Below, one piece after another: positions 1 through 8,258 of a stretch of 64,000 nucleotides of DNA; within the stretch, counting starts at the first letter, position 1; every line of letters starts with the position of its first letter. A program made the translations under genes and the position numbers. The notes under the pieces were generated by a model. The model ran no database searches and was not told the DNA's origin. It saw only the letters and a list, made by a program, of their open reading frames with translations. The stretch is from Candidatus Manganitrophus morganii (GTDB lineage Bacteria; Nitrospirota; Nitrospiria; SBBL01; Manganitrophaceae): positions 3,534,001 to 3,598,000 of the forward strand of contig JAJHOH010000001.1 of the NCBI GenBank assembly GCA_021651055.1, read 5' to 3'.

Positions 1-1010
1 AGGGACGCTATCTCGATTTTAGGGAGGATTCGGATATCTGCATCAATCCGTTCACCCACGTCCGGGAGATCAAAGAAGACCTCTCGGTGATCGCATCGAT
101 CGTGCTGCAGATGATCTTTTCAGTGACGGGAGCGGCGCCAACCGAATCGGCGGAGACCGCGATGACGCTGATCAAGTCTGCGGTGAAGTGGGCCTTCGAA
201 TCCGAGGGAAATGACGCGGACATCGATACGGTGCATCGCTACCTGCGCTCCTTCCCCAAATATATGGATGAGGAGTTCACCGGTAACGAGAATTTCACAG
301 ATCTGGCTCAGATACTTGCGTTCAACCTGACCGAATTCACGACCGGGAACAGCTATGGGAGGTGGTTCAACGGAAAATCGACCTTCGATATCTCCCGGGA
401 TGAGTGGGTGGTCCTGGAGCTGGAGTATCTAAAACCCCAGAAAGAGCTCTTCAAGGTGGTGACGCTCCAGGTGATCAACGAGGTCACCCGCGATCTCTAT
501 CTCTCGGACCGGACGCGGCCGCGGATGGCGATCTTTGACGAGGCCTGGCAATTCCTGGAGAGCGGCGCGGACAGTGTGGCGCTGAAGGAAGTGATCAAGG
601 AAGGATATCGGAGGGCGCGGAAATATCGGGCCAGTTTCACGATCATTACCCAGTCGCTGCTCGATTCCAAGATGTTCGGGGCAGTGGGAGATGTGATCCG
701 CGGGAACTCCGCATTTAAATTCTTTCTGGAGTCCCCCGATTTCGAGAAGGCGAAAGAGGAGAAGCTGATCGACTACGACCCGTTCACGATGAAGCTGCTG
801 AAGAGCGTCAAGAGCAGCCGGCCGAAATACTCGGAGATCTTCATGGACACCCCCTTCGGCGTGGGGGTCGTTCGCCTGATGGTCGATCCCTTTTCCTATT
901 ATGTCTACACCTCCGATGGAAGAGAGGTCGCTGAAATCGAATCGATGGTGTCTAAAGGGATGCCTTATGAAGAAGCCATCAAAGAGATGGTCCGAAAATA
1001 TCGGAGTTGA
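1..1010 (+). CDS. traC: TraC/VirB4-family conjugation ATPase, C-terminal part
   Basis: The reading frame is open from the left edge (codons start at base 3) and ends in TGA at 1008-1010, so only the last ~335 residues are visible. TraC powers assembly of the F-type pilus and type IV secretion channel at the cytoplasmic side of the inner membrane. Visible family marks are the INPF stretch near the edge, a hydrophobic Walker B strand ending in FDEAW (about 523-549), and the ITQS segment after it, as in the TraG/VirB4 ATPase fold. The Walker A half is outside the window. The next gene starts inside its 3' end, indicating one operon. The assignment is supported by the run of F-type genes downstream. 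Confidence 0.85.
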   Translation, partial: GRYLDFREDSDICINPFTHVREIKEDLSVIASIVLQMIFSVTGAAPTESAETAMTLIKSAVKWAFESEGNDADIDTVHRYLRSFPKYMDEEFTGNENFTDLAQILAFNLTEFTTGNSYGRWFNGKSTFDISRDEWVVLELEYLKPQKELFKVVTLQVINEVTRDLYLSDRTRPRMAIFDEAWQFLESGADSVALKEVIKEGYRRARKYRASFTIITQSLLDSKMFGAVGDVIRGNSAFKFFLESPDFEKAKEEKLIDYDPFTMKLLKSVKSSRPKYSEIFMDTPFGVGVVRLMVDPFSYYVYTSDGREVAEIESMVSKGMPYEEAIKEMVRKYRS

Positions 1011-2820
1011 GGGGTTGGCTCTTGCCGCGACGCTCTTTTGGTTGTTCGCAGGGCCCGCTTTTTCCCAGCCCGATCCCAGGCAGGCCGCCCAGGATTCGGC
1101 GGATCAGGCGCTCTCGAAATTCGGCTCCCCCGAGGGCATCCGGCAGAACGCCTCCAATCCCTTGACCTCCCAAGGCGCCCTCATGACGACCATCGACAAC
1201 AAAACCTCTTTTAACGCGCAATTAACCTGTCCTTCCTCAAGCCGGTTTCTCAATGTGTTGATCTCTCCCACAATCACGGGGGATCTCTCCCCGGTCCTGA
1301 TCGGACAGGACGCCGATCTCGACGGGGCGATCGAATCGACCTACCAGCCCCCCTTCCCCATCTCGGGCGTCTGCGCCAACGGCGTCATCTCCTGCGCGCC
1401 GGGTCAGTGGGCCAGTTGCCGGTATTACCAATGGACCGCCGATAGTGGGGGAAGGGCCAATCTGCAGGAGGTCTCTCAATTAAACCTGGGAGGATGTTAC
1501 TGCGTCAACAACAGCTGCGGCGCCAACCTCGCGATGACCCATCTTCCATCGGTCCTTCAAGCCATCGGCGGGGGGGTGGTCGGCGCCATTCAGGCCAACA
1601 ATCCTAAAATGACCATTACCGACGTGAAAATCGATGGAACCGCGCTGACCTATTTCGGACAAAACGCGGGCCAGTGCACCTCGACCGGATCCTCTCCGGA
1701 GCAGTACTTCAATAATCCCGGAGGAATTTCAACTGAAGTTCAATCCCAGATCGCAATTCAATCCGTTGACCCGATGAGTCACTATGGCCTGATGACCACC
1801 CCCCCCCCGGCGTTGCAACAGAGCGCCTCCTCTCGTCAATGTGTGATCCAAAGATCAGCCGCAGTCACGTCGCAGCAGACCTTCTGCCAGAATCCGGCGC
1901 CTACCGGATCAATCGCCTCCAGGGAGGAGACCATTTACCTGAAGGTTTATGCAGGATCCAATCGATCCATCAATGACTGTCGGTGTTCCAATGTGACCGG
2001 CTACTGCGCTCCGCCGCCCGCGACCGTCTATGCCTCCGTCCCCGAGGGGGCGATCTACCTGGGCGCCTCCGCGGAGAACTTTCGCGATCGATCCAGGAGG
2101 GGGGGAGAGGACCGTTGCACGTACGACGCCTACGATTATTACTCCCTCTGTACGCGGACTTCAGACGTCTATTCGGAATCGGTCACCGATAGCTGTAATG
2201 CCCTGGAGGCCGATCCGAATTGCCGGCTAAGAGAGGAGCAGGTCGATGCGGTCGGCACGTATGGCGCCTTCAATCCTACGGGGCTGACCCCTCTTCCTTC
2301 CTGCACGACCCTGATCGGACTTGTTCAGAATCACGACATCTGCCGGGATTGGTGGAAGAAGCAGAGGACCTATTTCTGCCAGACGAATCAGGTGTTTGAT
2401 TTCACAGACGCAAAGAGAAGAGCGGGGGCGGTCATCGGGAGCGTCGCGGACAATACAGCGTCCGTTTACTACCGGGATCTTCGAAAAGACCAAAACGGAA
2501 ATTGGATTTCGGAAGATAAAACAGTTGGGCTGCCGGGACGCGACAGCTACTTGAGCTGTGAGATGGCGTGCAAGACCCGGAAACCGACGACCGATACCGA
2601 GGCTTCCGTGGCCGGGAACACGGCGCAATACCGAAATACGACCGCAAGCTACGACTTCTTTTATAGGAAATGCGTCGATAGCGCCTGTCCTCTTTCGGCC
2701 GGCGAAGAGGTGGTCAAAAGCTGCCAGTGCATCTCCGATTTCGCGGAAGCCGCCTCCCTGATGGAGGTCCTCAAGAACGCGGGATCCGACATGATCTGCA
2801 GCGATGGAGTCAAACAATGA
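967..2820 (+). CDS. Cys-rich secreted TraN-like mating-pair protein (first of two)
   Basis: This predicted 617-residue exported protein starts most plausibly at ATG 967, because a Lys/Arg-rich N-terminus and a hydrophobic stretch ending in GPAFSQ then form a signal peptide. It overlaps traC by 44 bases. The mature part holds many cysteines, including CYCVNNSC and CRCSNVTGYC segments, typical of disulfide-rich outer-membrane mating-pair stabilisation proteins. Its stop overlaps the ATG of the next gene, which carries the recognisable TraN C-terminal signature. I infer that it is a TraN-like partner or an N-terminal half that became a separate gene. The exact family is uncertain. Confidence 0.6.
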   Translation: MKKPSKRWSENIGVEGLALAATLFWLFAGPAFSQPDPRQAAQDSADQALSKFGSPEGIRQNASNPLTSQGALMTTIDNKTSFNAQLTCPSSSRFLNVLISPTITGDLSPVLIGQDADLDGAIESTYQPPFPISGVCANGVISCAPGQWASCRYYQWTADSGGRANLQEVSQLNLGGCYCVNNSCGANLAMTHLPSVLQAIGGGVVGAIQANNPKMTITDVKIDGTALTYFGQNAGQCTSTGSSPEQYFNNPGGISTEVQSQIAIQSVDPMSHYGLMTTPPPALQQSASSRQCVIQRSAAVTSQQTFCQNPAPTGSIASREETIYLKVYAGSNRSINDCRCSNVTGYCAPPPATVYASVPEGAIYLGASAENFRDRSRRGGEDRCTYDAYDYYSLCTRTSDVYSESVTDSCNALEADPNCRLREEQVDAVGTYGAFNPTGLTPLPSCTTLIGLVQNHDICRDWWKKQRTYFCQTNQVFDFTDAKRRAGAVIGSVADNTASVYYRDLRKDQNGNWISEDKTVGLPGRDSYLSCEMACKTRKPTTDTEASVAGNTAQYRNTTASYDFFYRKCVDSACPLSAGEEVVKSCQCISDFAEAASLMEVLKNAGSDMICSDGVKQ

Positions 2821-3896
2821 AGATGATCAGATTCCTTGTCATGGCCGTCGTGTTCGGACTTCTCCTTGTTAAACCGTCTTACGCCGTCAACTTCGTCTGC
2901 GGCGAGGATACCAATGGGAACGGCGCGGTATCCGATCCGGGAGAGACCGCCTCTTGCGCCTCGACACCGGAGGGACCGCTCTGCCCCCTTGGGGCGACCC
3001 TCTGCAGCGCAAGCCGCACGGCTGCAACCTGTCCGCCGGATGGAAGTTTAAATACCGCCAGTGACCGTTGCGAGGCGCCAAGAATATTCCATCTGCATCG
3101 AAGGTTTTTGATTCACTGGCACTGCCCGTTAAATTACACCTATGACGGCGCCGGGGGCGTCTGCGTCGCCACCCCTTCTTGCGCAACCGGCATGTACGAC
3201 CCGGCAGGAGATCAGTGCCTGCAGGGATACAGCTGTCCGTTAGGTTCTCAGTACAGCTGTATGAATAACGCCGGAACGTATCAATGCTCCTCGAACGCCT
3301 GTGTCGATTTAGACGTGGCGCCCCCGCAGACTATGACGCCGAACCTGACAAGTTATCAGAACAATGGACAGGCCGATCCGGCCACCGGCTTATGCCAGGG
3401 GCCGGTCTTCATCTTCAACGGTAAGGCTTCGGAGTGCCGCCCGGCAGGAGCGGGGACCTCCTTCTTCAACTGCTGCAGCAATGGATCGGGAGACTTTTTA
3501 GTCTTCAAGAAATATTGCGCTGATGCCGAGTGGTCGACGAACGCCTCGAAGGACGCTCAAAGCTGCCACTATATCGGCGATTATTGCAAAACCAGCTGGC
3601 CCTTCATCGGTTGCGTGCAGAAGGCGCAAGTGTATTGCTGCTTCAACTCGAAGCTCGGCCGGATGATCCAGGAGCAGGGGAGGGGACAGTTGAAGAAGTT
3701 CGCTCCCGACGGACAGTGGGGGACGACCGGCAGCCCCAACTGCGTCGGCTTCGCGCCGGAAGAGATGCAAATGCTCGATTTTTCCCAAATGGATTTATCC
3801 GAATATTTCGCCAATATCTCGTCAAAGTCACAGTCTCAAATCAATCAGGGCATGGAGAATAAGGTCAATGAGTTTTATCAGAATCTTCGCCCTTAG
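2817..3896 (+). CDS. traN: Mating-pair stabilisation protein TraN
   Basis: 359 residues starting at ATG 2817, which overlaps the previous stop (ATGA). Residues 1-22 form a signal peptide ending PSYA. The middle holds Cys-rich knots (CPLG, YTYDGAGG, CMNNAG). The C-terminus has the TraN signature: a double Cys, a YC..C pattern, the string SKLGRMIQEQGRGQL, then PEEMQMLDFSQMDLSEYF. TraN is an outer-membrane protein that stabilises donor-recipient contact in F-type conjugation and depends on the TraF-type disulfide machinery encoded downstream. It is short compared with F TraN (about 600 residues), probably because the upstream gene carries the other part. Residues about 85-105 (RIFHLHRRFLIHWH) look unlike the rest and could mark a local compensated frameshift. 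Confidence 0.8.
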   Translation: MKMIRFLVMAVVFGLLLVKPSYAVNFVCGEDTNGNGAVSDPGETASCASTPEGPLCPLGATLCSASRTAATCPPDGSLNTASDRCEAPRIFHLHRRFLIHWHCPLNYTYDGAGGVCVATPSCATGMYDPAGDQCLQGYSCPLGSQYSCMNNAGTYQCSSNACVDLDVAPPQTMTPNLTSYQNNGQADPATGLCQGPVFIFNGKASECRPAGAGTSFFNCCSNGSGDFLVFKKYCADAEWSTNASKDAQSCHYIGDYCKTSWPFIGCVQKAQVYCCFNSKLGRMIQEQGRGQLKKFAPDGQWGTTGSPNCVGFAPEEMQMLDFSQMDLSEYFANISSKSQSQINQGMENKVNEFYQNLRP

Positions 3897-4509
3897 CATG
3901 CTCCTCTTTCTGGGGGGATCTTACGAGATTGCGCGTTCGGAGGATATGGGCCGCAACCTCGGTGTGGCCGGCGCCACCTATGCGATCGCCGAGCCGGACG
4001 CCCTCGGTGAGATCGAGGCCCGCGCAAAAGAGGTGAATTGGGGAGAGCGCTTCAATGAGAAAAAGATGAAACAGGCCGTCGCTTCCTACCGTCCCTCCGG
4101 GCTGAGGCCTCTTCCCCGGGCCACGACGGGCAGGACCAGCGCCGTGGATATGACCTACGCGCTCCAGGCCGATATCCCGGACGGTCGGGGAGGGATCCTC
4201 TACCCGCGCGGCTATACCTTCAATCCGCTTCAGTACGTCTCCCTTCCGAATACGTTTGTGATCATCGACGCGGAGGATGCCGAGCAGGTCGGCTGGTTTC
4301 GCGCGTCCGGGTACGCGAACGATCCAAAGGCCTTCCTGCTTCTGACCGGAGGATCGTATCAGGCCATGTTAGAGACTCTGAAAAGACCGGTGTACTACGC
4401 CAATGCAAGCCTGATTCAGCGATTGAAAGTCCGGTCGACTCCGGCGGTCGCGATACAAAAAGGAAGCATGATGGAGGTTCAGGAAATTGCGATCCCTTCA
4501 AAAAAATAG
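3868..4509 (+). CDS. traW: F-type transfer periplasmic protein TraW
   Basis: 213 residues from ATG 3868, overlapping traN by 29 bases. An N-terminal signal peptide (hydrophobic residues 5-18) is followed by a TraW-like body: the string LYPRGYTFNPLQYVSLP, then FVIIDAEDAEQVGW and a C-terminal TPAVAIQKG segment, a layout shared with TraW. TraW is a periplasmic protein needed for F-pilus assembly, acting with TraU and TrbC. The traW-traU-trbC order matches F-like systems. Confidence is high because motifs and context agree. Confidence 0.85.
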   Translation: MSFIRIFALSMLLFLGGSYEIARSEDMGRNLGVAGATYAIAEPDALGEIEARAKEVNWGERFNEKKMKQAVASYRPSGLRPLPRATTGRTSAVDMTYALQADIPDGRGGILYPRGYTFNPLQYVSLPNTFVIIDAEDAEQVGWFRASGYANDPKAFLLLTGGSYQAMLETLKRPVYYANASLIQRLKVRSTPAVAIQKGSMMEVQEIAIPSKK

Positions 4510-4519
4510 GCCCCATTCC

Positions 4520-5527
4520 ATGAGAAACGTCTGCCTGTTCGGGGTACTGACAGCCATTCTGATCCTCAGCCTGGAGGGGCATGCCGATGCGCGCGGATTC
4601 GGAACCCAATTAAATCCCGTGACCGATATCTGCTGGAATTGCGTCTTCCCGATCAAGATCGCCGGTATGACGGTGATCCCGGGAGACGTTCCGGACGCTC
4701 CGGATGCGGCGCTACTTCCGGTTTGTGTCTGTCCCGCTCCGCCGCCTCTTTTCTTTCGGCCGGGAATTCCGGTGAGCTTCTGGGAGCCGGCAAGGTTCAT
4801 CGAGACCGTCAAGGATCCCTTTTACTTTCCCAGCCTGGGGGTCCAAATGCCCAATCCCAGCCGAGGATTCCTGGGTGGGACCCACTCGGAGATCAGCGCC
4901 CACAATCAGATCGATACCTCCACGTTCGCCCAGGCCCACTACTTCATCTTCCCGGTCTGGGGAGTTCTCGAACTGTTGATCGATTTTGTCTGTGTGGAGC
5001 ATAGCGGGTTCGATCTGGCCTATATCACCGAGGTCGATCCGTTGTGGAACAACGACATGCTCGCCTTCGCCATCAACCCGGAGGCCTTACTGTTCGCCAA
5101 TCCGGTCGCGCAGATGTCGTGCATCGCCGACAGCGTGGCGGCCAACGCGGGGCTTCCATTGAGCGCTCTTTATTGGTGCATGGGCTCCTGGGGTTCCGCC
5201 TATCCGCTGACGGGCCATGTCAACGACGATACGTATATCCAGGCCAATGCGGCGATCGCCGCAAGATTGATCTATAAGCTCTCCCGCGAACTGCTCGTCT
5301 GCGACACAGGGGTCAATCTCTGTGGCTGCATTCCGACCCCGATCTGGATCAAGCACAACTACCGCATTCAGATCGCCAAGCCCGTGCGTGATTTTACATG
5401 TCATCCGATCGGAAGAAGCAGCATGGTCTGGGGATCCTTGAAAAATCCCCCTTTCTCCGCGGGAGGTAATTCCAGTGACAATTTCCTCTGGGTCATCTTC
5501 AGAAAGAGGGTGTGCTGTGCATTCTGA
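4520..5527 (+). CDS. traU: F-type transfer protein TraU
   Basis: 335 residues from ATG 4520; the longer in-frame start at 4487 would overlap traW, while 4520 gives a clean signal peptide (hydrophobic residues 4-16, ending HADA). The mature start LNPVTDICWNCVFPIKIAG is characteristic of TraU. Further Cys-rich blocks such as CVCPAPPP and CGCIPTP follow. TraU is a periplasmic protein of the mating apparatus, required for DNA transfer more than for pilus growth. The gene overlaps the GTG start chosen for trbC. Confidence 0.9.
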   Translation: MRNVCLFGVLTAILILSLEGHADARGFGTQLNPVTDICWNCVFPIKIAGMTVIPGDVPDAPDAALLPVCVCPAPPPLFFRPGIPVSFWEPARFIETVKDPFYFPSLGVQMPNPSRGFLGGTHSEISAHNQIDTSTFAQAHYFIFPVWGVLELLIDFVCVEHSGFDLAYITEVDPLWNNDMLAFAINPEALLFANPVAQMSCIADSVAANAGLPLSALYWCMGSWGSAYPLTGHVNDDTYIQANAAIAARLIYKLSRELLVCDTGVNLCGCIPTPIWIKHNYRIQIAKPVRDFTCHPIGRSSMVWGSLKNPPFSAGGNSSDNFLWVIFRKRVCCAF

Positions 5528-6614
5528 TCCCAAACAGGGCCGGGCGGATTCAGGAGCGAAGAAAGGATCTCCATGCCAAAAGAGAGTGGTCGTTTTCATC
5601 ATTTTTATTTCCATCGCCGTCGGCTTCGCCGCCGCAAGGGGGGATACCAGCATAAAGAAGGCCTTCATCCAGGGGCCCTCTTCCTGCCACCTCATCGACA
5701 AGATCGAAGGGGAAAAGATTTACCTCAAATCCCACGGCACATCCTGCACGGAAGGGACGATACCGGTTCAGATCGACGCCTCCATCAAAAGAGTCCGGAT
5801 CTATGTCGACGGGGGTTTTTGGCAGGAGCAGGAGATCGTCGACTTGAATACGATCCGGGGGATGATTGAAAAAAGTAAGGAGATGGAGAAAACCCTTCGT
5901 GTTCCGGAGAGTGTCGACGACCTACGGGAAGTGGTTGGAGGTAAGCACGAAAACCACAAGGAGCAGGGGAGGGCCGAGGCGGAAAGGCTCGCCCGGCATT
6001 TTGTTTCTGAGGACTTTCAGAGAAAGCTTCTCCAGGAATCCGAGCGGGTCAAAAGAGAGCTCTTTGGAGGACCCGCCTCGAAAGTCGCGGGCGAGGAGCC
6101 ATCCGGGGAAGAAGAGATGGAGCAGGCTGATCAAAAGAGCGGACTCCTTTCGTCGTCGGAGCGGATTTATCTCTTTGTCTCCTCTTCCATGCCGCTCGTA
6201 ACGCTGCGGAACTATGCGGCCGATCTCGCGAAACTTAAAGATCCGAACATCACGATGGTGATGAGAGGGTTTGTGGGGGGAATGAAATACGCGCAGCCGA
6301 CCTTGCGGCTGGTCTCGGACATTATCGTCAAAAATCCGGGCTGCAAGGCAACCCGGCAACGGTGTGACGCTCACAAGGTGAACATCAACGTCGATCCGCT
6401 TCTTTACAGGAAATACCAAATCCGCCAGGTCCCGGCGCTTGTCTACGTTCCCTCATTCCATGAGACGGAGCCCGGCGGCAGCGACGGTTTGGGCGAGGCC
6501 TCTCCTTATTACGTCCTCTATGGGGACGCATCGCTGGCCTATGGCATCGAGTGGATCCAGCGGGAAGTGAAAAGTCGCTCTCTCAAGAATATTTTGTCCA
6601 AATTGAATCCATGA
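5517..6614 (+). CDS. trbC: F-type pilin assembly protein TrbC
   Basis: The chosen start is GTG 5517 (365 residues), which has an AGAAAGAGGG ribosome site seven bases upstream and overlaps the end of traU; the longer frame opens at 5475. A hydrophobic segment at about residues 22-40 acts as a signal anchor. A charged, probably helical region follows. The C-terminal ~140 residues hold the TrbC domain: LFVSSSMPL, MVMRGFVGGM, VNINVDPLLYRKYQIRQVPALVY, a thioredoxin-like fold used in F-pilus assembly. The long N-terminal extension makes it larger than F TrbC (about 210 residues). Confidence 0.85.
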   Translation: MHSDPKQGRADSGAKKGSPCQKRVVVFIIFISIAVGFAAARGDTSIKKAFIQGPSSCHLIDKIEGEKIYLKSHGTSCTEGTIPVQIDASIKRVRIYVDGGFWQEQEIVDLNTIRGMIEKSKEMEKTLRVPESVDDLREVVGGKHENHKEQGRAEAERLARHFVSEDFQRKLLQESERVKRELFGGPASKVAGEEPSGEEEMEQADQKSGLLSSSERIYLFVSSSMPLVTLRNYAADLAKLKDPNITMVMRGFVGGMKYAQPTLRLVSDIIVKNPGCKATRQRCDAHKVNINVDPLLYRKYQIRQVPALVYVPSFHETEPGGSDGLGEASPYYVLYGDASLAYGIEWIQREVKSRSLKNILSKLNP

Positions 6615-6642
6615 GAAAGGAATCCATTCGTCGAGGTTTTCA

Positions 6643-6945
6643 ATGGAAGAGAATCAGAAAACAAACAACAGAAGTCACTGGTTTCAGACGGCGGTCCTCT
6701 CCCTGCTTATTTCCGCCTGCTCGCTCTATATCTACGATTATTTCTACGCCCCCAAGATCGTCGCCATCGATATCAAGGGCTACATGGCCGAGCAGAGGGC
6801 GTTGTATCTCTCTGGGAAGATCGACGACGACGCCCTGAAAAAGAATCTGGAGCGCTTGCAGCGGAAGATCGATGCGATTCCGAGAAACAAAATCGTGATG
6901 ATGGGAGACGTCGTTGTCAGCCACGCGGAAACGCTCGTTCCTTAG
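6643..6945 (+). CDS. trbI: F-type transfer protein TrbI
   Basis: 100 residues, with one membrane segment near residues 14-31 and a periplasmic tail containing IVAIDIKGYMAEQ, a helical stretch and KIVMMGDVVVSH. Size, single N-terminal helix and position fit the short F-type TrbI family, an inner-membrane protein influencing pilus outgrowth and retraction. Its end overlaps the TTG start of the signal peptidase gene by 32 bases. Confidence 0.7.
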   Translation: MEENQKTNNRSHWFQTAVLSLLISACSLYIYDYFYAPKIVAIDIKGYMAEQRALYLSGKIDDDALKKNLERLQRKIDAIPRNKIVMMGDVVVSHAETLVP

Positions 6946-7399
6946 CCTGACGATATTCATGACGGCGCTCCTCCTGGCGGGCTCCTGGATTCCCCAGCGG
7001 TTTACGGTGACGATCACCCCCTCATTGTGGCATCGAATCTATATCCTGGACCGGGCGCCTTCCAAAGAGCAGATGGTCCGTAACGCTTATGTGCTCTTCG
7101 AGCTGAACTCCAGATATTTGGAGGGCGCGAAGACCCAAAAGACCCTCAAGCAGGTTGCCTGCTCGGAGGGGGATACGCTCACCGTCAAAGAGGGGTATTA
7201 CTACTGCAATGACACCTATCTGGGTCAAGCCAAAGATTACTCCCTGAAAGGAGAGAAGCTGCCGCACCTTGAGTTCGAGGGGGTGATCCCGAAAGAGAGC
7301 CTGTTTGTCTTCGGCAGTCATGTCGACAGTTTGGATTCCCGATATTTCGGATTTGTGAGGAAAGAAGATGTTATCGCGATCGCTCACCCTGTTTTTTAG
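6914..7399 (+). CDS. S26-family signal peptidase (conjugative TraF/TrhF type)
   Basis: 161 residues from TTG 6914, inside trbI, so translation is probably coupled. One N-terminal membrane helix is followed by TPSLWHRIYIL, where the Ser is the expected nucleophile, the LKQVACSEGD segment carrying the expected general-base Lys, and a final FGSHVDSLDSRYFGFV box that matches the S26 GDNxxxSxDSR motif. Such peptidases process pilin or other exported transfer proteins, and in RP4 TraF cyclises the pilin. The substrate here is unknown. The fit to S26 is clear. Confidence 0.8.
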   Translation: MSATRKRSFLSLTIFMTALLLAGSWIPQRFTVTITPSLWHRIYILDRAPSKEQMVRNAYVLFELNSRYLEGAKTQKTLKQVACSEGDTLTVKEGYYYCNDTYLGQAKDYSLKGEKLPHLEFEGVIPKESLFVFGSHVDSLDSRYFGFVRKEDVIAIAHPVF

Positions 7400-8228
7400 T
7401 CTGTTGGTACTCACGACCTTTGTCCATGCCGGGGAGCTTCCCAAAGAGGCGCCGGACGTTTCCAAGCACGGATGGTGGTGGTACGAAAAGGAACCTGAAA
7501 AAAAGGAAGAAAAAAAAGAAGAGCGAAGAGATGCGCGGAAGGTTCCCTCCCTTTCCGACCATACCCCCGAGGATCTCTGGAATATGCATCCGGACGATTT
7601 TCAACCCCTGTTGATGGCATTCCAGAAGAAGGCCGTGATGGCCCCCACGATCGGGAATGTGAAGGAGTATTACACCATTCAGGATATTGCCCGCAGGAAG
7701 GCGTTGGCCTTCGCCAATGTCGCAGCGATGGTGGTCCAGAAGTACCCGGAGCTCTCCTTGGAGAAAGACTATCCGAATGCTCTTCCCGGAAAGGCGGCGA
7801 AAACAAGAGAGCAGTCGGCCGAGGTCGGTCAAAAGATCGAACAATCGAAAGAGAACTTCGCGCTCCTTTATTTCTACTCCCCCACGTGCCACTTCTGCGC
7901 CGAGCAAGACGAAATCTTGAGCTTCTTTTTGGAGAAATACCGGGGCTGGCAGGTCCGGAAAGTTGATATCTCGCGCAGTACGCAGCTTGCGGAGGAGTTC
8001 AAGGTGCGCGCCGTCCCCTTCATCATGCTGATCCACAAGGACAGCAAGGATTTCATGCCGGTGTCGATTGGGGTGGTTTCCCTGACGGATATGGAAGAGC
8101 GCCTCTATCGCGGGATTCGGATTCTCGGAAATGAGATCACGCCGGAAGAGTTCTCGATGTTTGAATTCCAGCGGGGCGGGGGTTTTGATCCGACGGCGCC
8201 TTTGAAGATCAAAGATGACGCCCCTTGA
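7368..8228 (+). CDS. traF: Thioredoxin-fold conjugation protein TraF
   Basis: 286 residues from ATG 7368, overlapping the signal peptidase gene by 32 bases and preceded by GTGAGGAAAG. A signal peptide (hydrophobic residues 7-20, ending FVHA) leads to a very Lys/Glu-rich stretch. A thioredoxin domain contains the CHFC active site at residues 174-177 and a cis-Pro VRAVPF loop. TraF is a periplasmic disulfide oxidoreductase/isomerase-like component of F-type systems. An intact CxxC fits the Cys-rich TraN, TraU and TraH proteins made by the same operon. Confidence 0.88.
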   Translation: MLSRSLTLFFSLLVLTTFVHAGELPKEAPDVSKHGWWWYEKEPEKKEEKKEERRDARKVPSLSDHTPEDLWNMHPDDFQPLLMAFQKKAVMAPTIGNVKEYYTIQDIARRKALAFANVAAMVVQKYPELSLEKDYPNALPGKAAKTREQSAEVGQKIEQSKENFALLYFYSPTCHFCAEQDEILSFFLEKYRGWQVRKVDISRSTQLAEEFKVRAVPFIMLIHKDSKDFMPVSIGVVSLTDMEERLYRGIRILGNEITPEEFSMFEFQRGGGFDPTAPLKIKDDAP

Positions 8229-8258
8229 TATTGGGCAATCGTATTGAAAGGAAATCAA

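Noticed and set aside
7371-8258. Long minus-strand frame opposite traF
   Set aside because: A shadow of the traF gene; repetitive Arg/Phe runs mirror the Lys/Glu-rich coding strand.
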